Assembly: GCA_964537685.1 (NCBI GenBank)
Contig: CAZICM010000047.1
Span: 3,430 to 67,429 of the forward strand
Source: CAZICM01 sp964537685
GTDB lineage: Bacteria; Myxococcota_A; Polyangia; Polyangiales; Polyangiaceae
Reading direction: 5' to 3'
DNA length: 64,000 nt
Shown: positions 61,097-64,000 of the stretch, piece after piece
Layout: every line of letters begins with the position of its first letter
How positions within the stretch are numbered: the first letter of the stretch is position 1
Notes under the pieces: model-generated
Databases searched by the model: none
What the model saw: the letters and a program-made list of their open reading frames with translations, nothing else
Told to the model about the DNA's origin: nothing
Position numbers and translations under genes: made by a program

Positions 61097-64000
61097 CTAT
61101 CGAACCGTGACCGCGAGCTTATAACTAAAGTCGCCGGCGCCGCCCACTGTATTGACGGTCGAATCAACCCGAAGGAAATAAGTGCCCTGGGGAAGATTGT
61201 GGGCACCCGCATCCAAAGTCGTGGCTCCCGTCCCATCGATCATCGAGCATTTCCCGCGGCCGGAATCATCGTCCTCGGCGAGCTGCGTCGTGCCATCCAA
61301 CCCAAACAAGGTCAGCCAGCTATCCAATTTGTTGGATTCACAGGTCGCTCCAATCCCTTCGAATACTTCAGCCCGAATCGATTTCCCTTGGGGAACGAAT
61401 ATCGCGTAGTAGTCCGCATCGTTGGCGGGACGCGTGCCACTCATGCGAACATCCGAGCCCGGCGGATTTGTTATCGGATTCGCTTGGCCAAATGCATCGT
61501 TTGTCTCAGTTTCATCGGCCCCGAATACCTGCGTCTTGATCTGCAAGCGATAGCTCGCAATCGTGGCGTTATTGCCTGTCTCCTCCACCTGCACATAATA
61601 CGTGCCTGAGGCGACCAACACCACCAGCGCAGAGCAATTTCCAATTCCATCGTCGTTGGAGTTATAAATCTCCGTCATTGAGCTATTAAACAGACGAACC
61701 GTCGTAGCCCCTGCAGTGCAGTCCACGCCCGACCCATCAAAGGTCTCAATGCGGAGCGCAGTCTCCGCACCGACTGTGAACTTGAATAGATCCACGTCAT
61801 TTAAAGGAATTTCGCCGGAGATCACGCTGTTCAGTCCCACCTGAGGATTGGCATCCGCTTCCACTTGCGTGCCATTGGGCTCGATCTCAGACAACACTTC
61901 CCATTGACATGTGGGACTGCAACCGTCCATCGGATTGGTGTTCCCATCATCGCATTGCTCGCCTCCACGAACGAAATTATCGCCGCAAACTGGCGCGCAA
62001 ATACTCGCGGGAGACGGAGAGGAGCCATTGGGCATACAGCCATAGCCAAGCTCGGGTCCGCAGGTTGCGCTGCATCCATCGCCGATCGTGGTGTTGCCGT
62101 CGTCACAACTCTCCATCCCCACCAACAGTCCATCGCCGCAAATCGATGCGCATGTTGTCGGCGAAACCAATACGTTGCAATTGAATCCAGGTTCCAGCGT
62201 GCAGGTCGCGCTGCATCCGTCATTGCTGTTAGTGTTTTTGTCATCACACGCCTCTACAGCCGCTTTGATTCCATCTCCGCAGGTCGTCATGCACATGCTC
62301 GGCGAACCCGCGCACGTCCAACCCAGTTCAACCGTGCACGTCGCGCTGCACCCATCGCCATCCGCCGGAGAATTGCCATCATTANNNNNNNNNNNNNNNN
62401 NNNNNNNNNNNNNNNNNNNNNNNNNNNNNNNNNNNNNNNNNNNNNNNNNNNNNNNNNNNNNNNNNNNNNNNNNNNNNNNNNNNNTCATCGCATTCCTCGG
62501 CACCGGCAATGACACCATCTCCGCAGGTTGTCATGCACATGCTCGGCGAATCCGCGCATGCCCAACCGGGTTCAACCATGCAGGTCGCGCTGCACCCATC
62601 GCCATCCGCCGGAGAATTGCCATCATTATCATCGCATTCCTCGGCACCGGCAATGACACCATCTCCGCAGGTTGTCATGCACACACTCGGCGAACCCGTG
62701 CATGTCCAACCGGGTTCAACTGTGCACGTCGCGCTGCACCCATCACCATCCGCAGGAGAATTGCCATCATTATCATCGCATTCTTCGGCACCAGCAATGA
62801 TGCCATCGCCGCAGATCGGTGTGCACACATTCGGCGTCGCCGTATTGCACGAATACCCCGACTGAACCGTGCACGTCGACGAACAGCCGTCGCCGCTCGT
62901 TGTATTGCCGTCGTCGCAGGTCTCCGCGCCCAGCCTCAAACCGTCGCCGCAAATCGCCGTGCATGTGCTCGCGGGCGGAGGAGATCCATTCGGCGTGCAC
63001 GCATAACCAGGCTCTGCACTACACACTGAATTACAACCATCGCCGATCGTGGTGTTGCCGTCGTCGCAACCCTCCATGCCCACCTTCAAGCCATCGCCGC
63101 AAATCGATGAGCATGTCGTCGGCGAAACCAATACGTTGCAATTGAATCCAGGTTCCAGCGTGCAGGTCGCGCTGCAACCGTCATTGCTTGTCGTATTGGC
63201 ATCGTCGCACGCTTCCGCGCCCAATTTCGTGCCATCTCCGCAGATTGGCGTGCATGTGCTCAAAGGCGAGCCCGTGCATGTATAGCCCGTTTGAACCGTG
63301 CATGTGGACGTGCAGCCGTCGTTGTTCGCCGTGTTGCCGTCATCGCATCCTTCAATGCCCGCTTTGATGCCATCTCCGCAGGTTGTCGTGCATACGCTCG
63401 GCGAGCCAGCGCAGGTAAAACCCGGCTCCGTCGTGCACGTTGCGCTGCAGCCATCGCCGCCCGAGGGAGGCATTCCTACATCGTTATCGCATTGCTCCGC
63501 ACCTGCTTTGATTCCATCACCACAGGTGGTCGTGCACACGCTCGGCGTACCGCCGCACATCCAGCCCGACTCCACCGTACACGTCGCGCTGCAGCCATCG
63601 CCCGCTGTCGTGTTCGTGTCGTCGCACTGCTCCGCGCCAAGCTTGATGCCATCGCCGCAGATCGGTGTGCATACGTTGGGCACCGCCATCGTGCACGAGT
63701 AACCGGCTTGCACCGTGCACGTCGCCGAACAGCCGTCGCCGCTCACCGTATTACCATCGTCGCAGGTCTCCGCGCCAAGCCGCTGGCTGTCGCCGCAAAT
63801 CGCCGTGCACACGCTCGGCTGCGTGCCCGTACACGAGTACCCCACCTCCACAGAGCACACCGATGAACAGCCATCGGTGTTCACCGTGTTGCTGTCATCG
63901 CAGCCTTCCGTTGCGGCTTTTTTGCCGTCGCCGCACGTTGTGCTGCACACGCTCGGCTGCGTGCCCGTACACGAGTAGCCCAGCTCCACACCGCACGCCG
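61097..64000 (-). CDS. DUF4215-repeat protein with two PPC domains (5' end outside window, gap inside)
   Basis: One gene spans this region. It is open to the right edge and interrupted by the N run at 62385-62484. At least 14 Cys-rich DUF4215 units are visible, each starting C-G-D and containing E-x-CDDGN...GDGC-S-x-C. The C-terminal 280 residues hold two pre-peptidase C-terminal (PPC) beta domains (EIEPNGTQVEADAN and DETETNDAFGQAN), ending at TGA-free sequence AVTVR followed by stop. The two halves read in different frames only because of the 100-base placeholder; deleting it restores one frame. It is probably a very long secreted or surface protein. Confidence 0.88.
61906..64000 (-). repeat. 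tandem DUF4215-coding repeats, near-identical core of 144-bp units
   Basis: Cys-rich units of about 35-50 codons repeat to the window edge. Around the gap, units are nearly identical with a period of exactly 144 bp: the TCATCG landmark falls at 62485, 62629 and 62773, and the equivalent TCATCA at 62241. This homogeneity explains the assembly break. Confidence 0.85.
62385..62484. other. assembly gap (100 N)
   Basis: Exactly 100 unknown bases, the usual placeholder length. The flanks, ATTA on the left and TCATCG on the right, join to the same ATTATCATCG sequence found in intact repeat units. The true gap length is therefore probably zero or a multiple of 144. Confidence 0.95.

Noticed and set aside
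62088..63029. Plus-strand ORF running through the N gap
   Set aside because: It is the antisense of DUF4215 repeats and depends on untranslated N.
61906..64000. Repeats considered as a CRISPR array
   Set aside because: The period is 105-150 bp, there are no unique spacers, and the frame is coding throughout.

Overview
The window looks like chromosome of a myxobacterium (Myxococcota), probably a Polyangiales-type organism or a related metagenome assembly. The evidence is indirect but consistent. There are many lipoproteins with Ser/Gly-rich linkers after the lipobox, DUF4215-type Cys-rich repeats, thrombospondin type-3 (TSP3) repeats, an OmpA-TSP3 pair, a C-terminus resembling the MYXO-CTERM sorting signal, an AgmX/PglI-like domain and a PEGA-containing Ser/Thr kinase homologue. 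Base composition is moderately GC-rich by eye. A run of 100 N at 62385-62484 marks a scaffold join. I see no insertion sequence, phage, CRISPR array or rRNA; the only RNA gene is one tRNA-Lys.

Layout. 1-1039: two unassigned genes, the first cut by the window edge. 1125-9334: bacterial alpha-2-macroglobulin plus penicillin-binding protein 1C, translationally coupled. 9338-12851: Cys-rich lipoprotein and a zinc ABC importer (znuA-znuC-znuB), with a His-rich lipoprotein divergent from znuA at 13038. 14557-25193: mostly metabolic genes (FemAB-like protein, M18 aminopeptidase, agmatinase-like ureohydrolase, fatty acid desaturase, MBL hydrolase), then a lipoprotein coupled to a predicted pseudokinase, then XerD. 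25193-26041: N-formylglutamate amidohydrolase.

26054-37039 is a long minus-strand block of surface genes: a CapA-like phosphoesterase lipoprotein, a 1345-residue FecR/VIT/VWA/AgmX/TPR protein, a TSP3 protein with a MYXO-CTERM-like tail, an OmpA-TSP3 protein and a small zinc-ribbon protein. Next to it, on the plus strand, is an FG-GAP propeller lipoprotein (37197-39452). VWA, TSP3, FG-GAP and OmpA modules therefore occur within about 12 kb, which suggests (as inference) a calcium-dependent envelope adhesion or sensing module. Second copies of the OmpA-TSP3 and FG-GAP genes lie at 50301 and 57098.

39480-48295: compact housekeeping and envelope genes (alpha/beta hydrolase, YjbQ, lipoprotein, PlsC, LysM protein, SGNH lipoprotein, M50 protease with TPRs, dUTPase, S1 protein, tRNA-Lys, VWA protein). 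48397-60955: NHL-repeat lipoprotein, second OmpA-TSP3, B3/B4 protein, PPK2, cysteine desulfurase-rhodanese fusion, TauD/TfdA dioxygenase, second FG-GAP lipoprotein and a coiled-coil membrane protein. 61097-64000: the 3' part of a very long DUF4215-repeat protein with two pre-peptidase C-terminal domains; the N gap lies inside its 144-bp tandem repeat.

Genes are tightly packed. Several same-strand pairs overlap by ATGA or GTGA, and two convergent pairs share a palindromic tetranucleotide as both stop codons.
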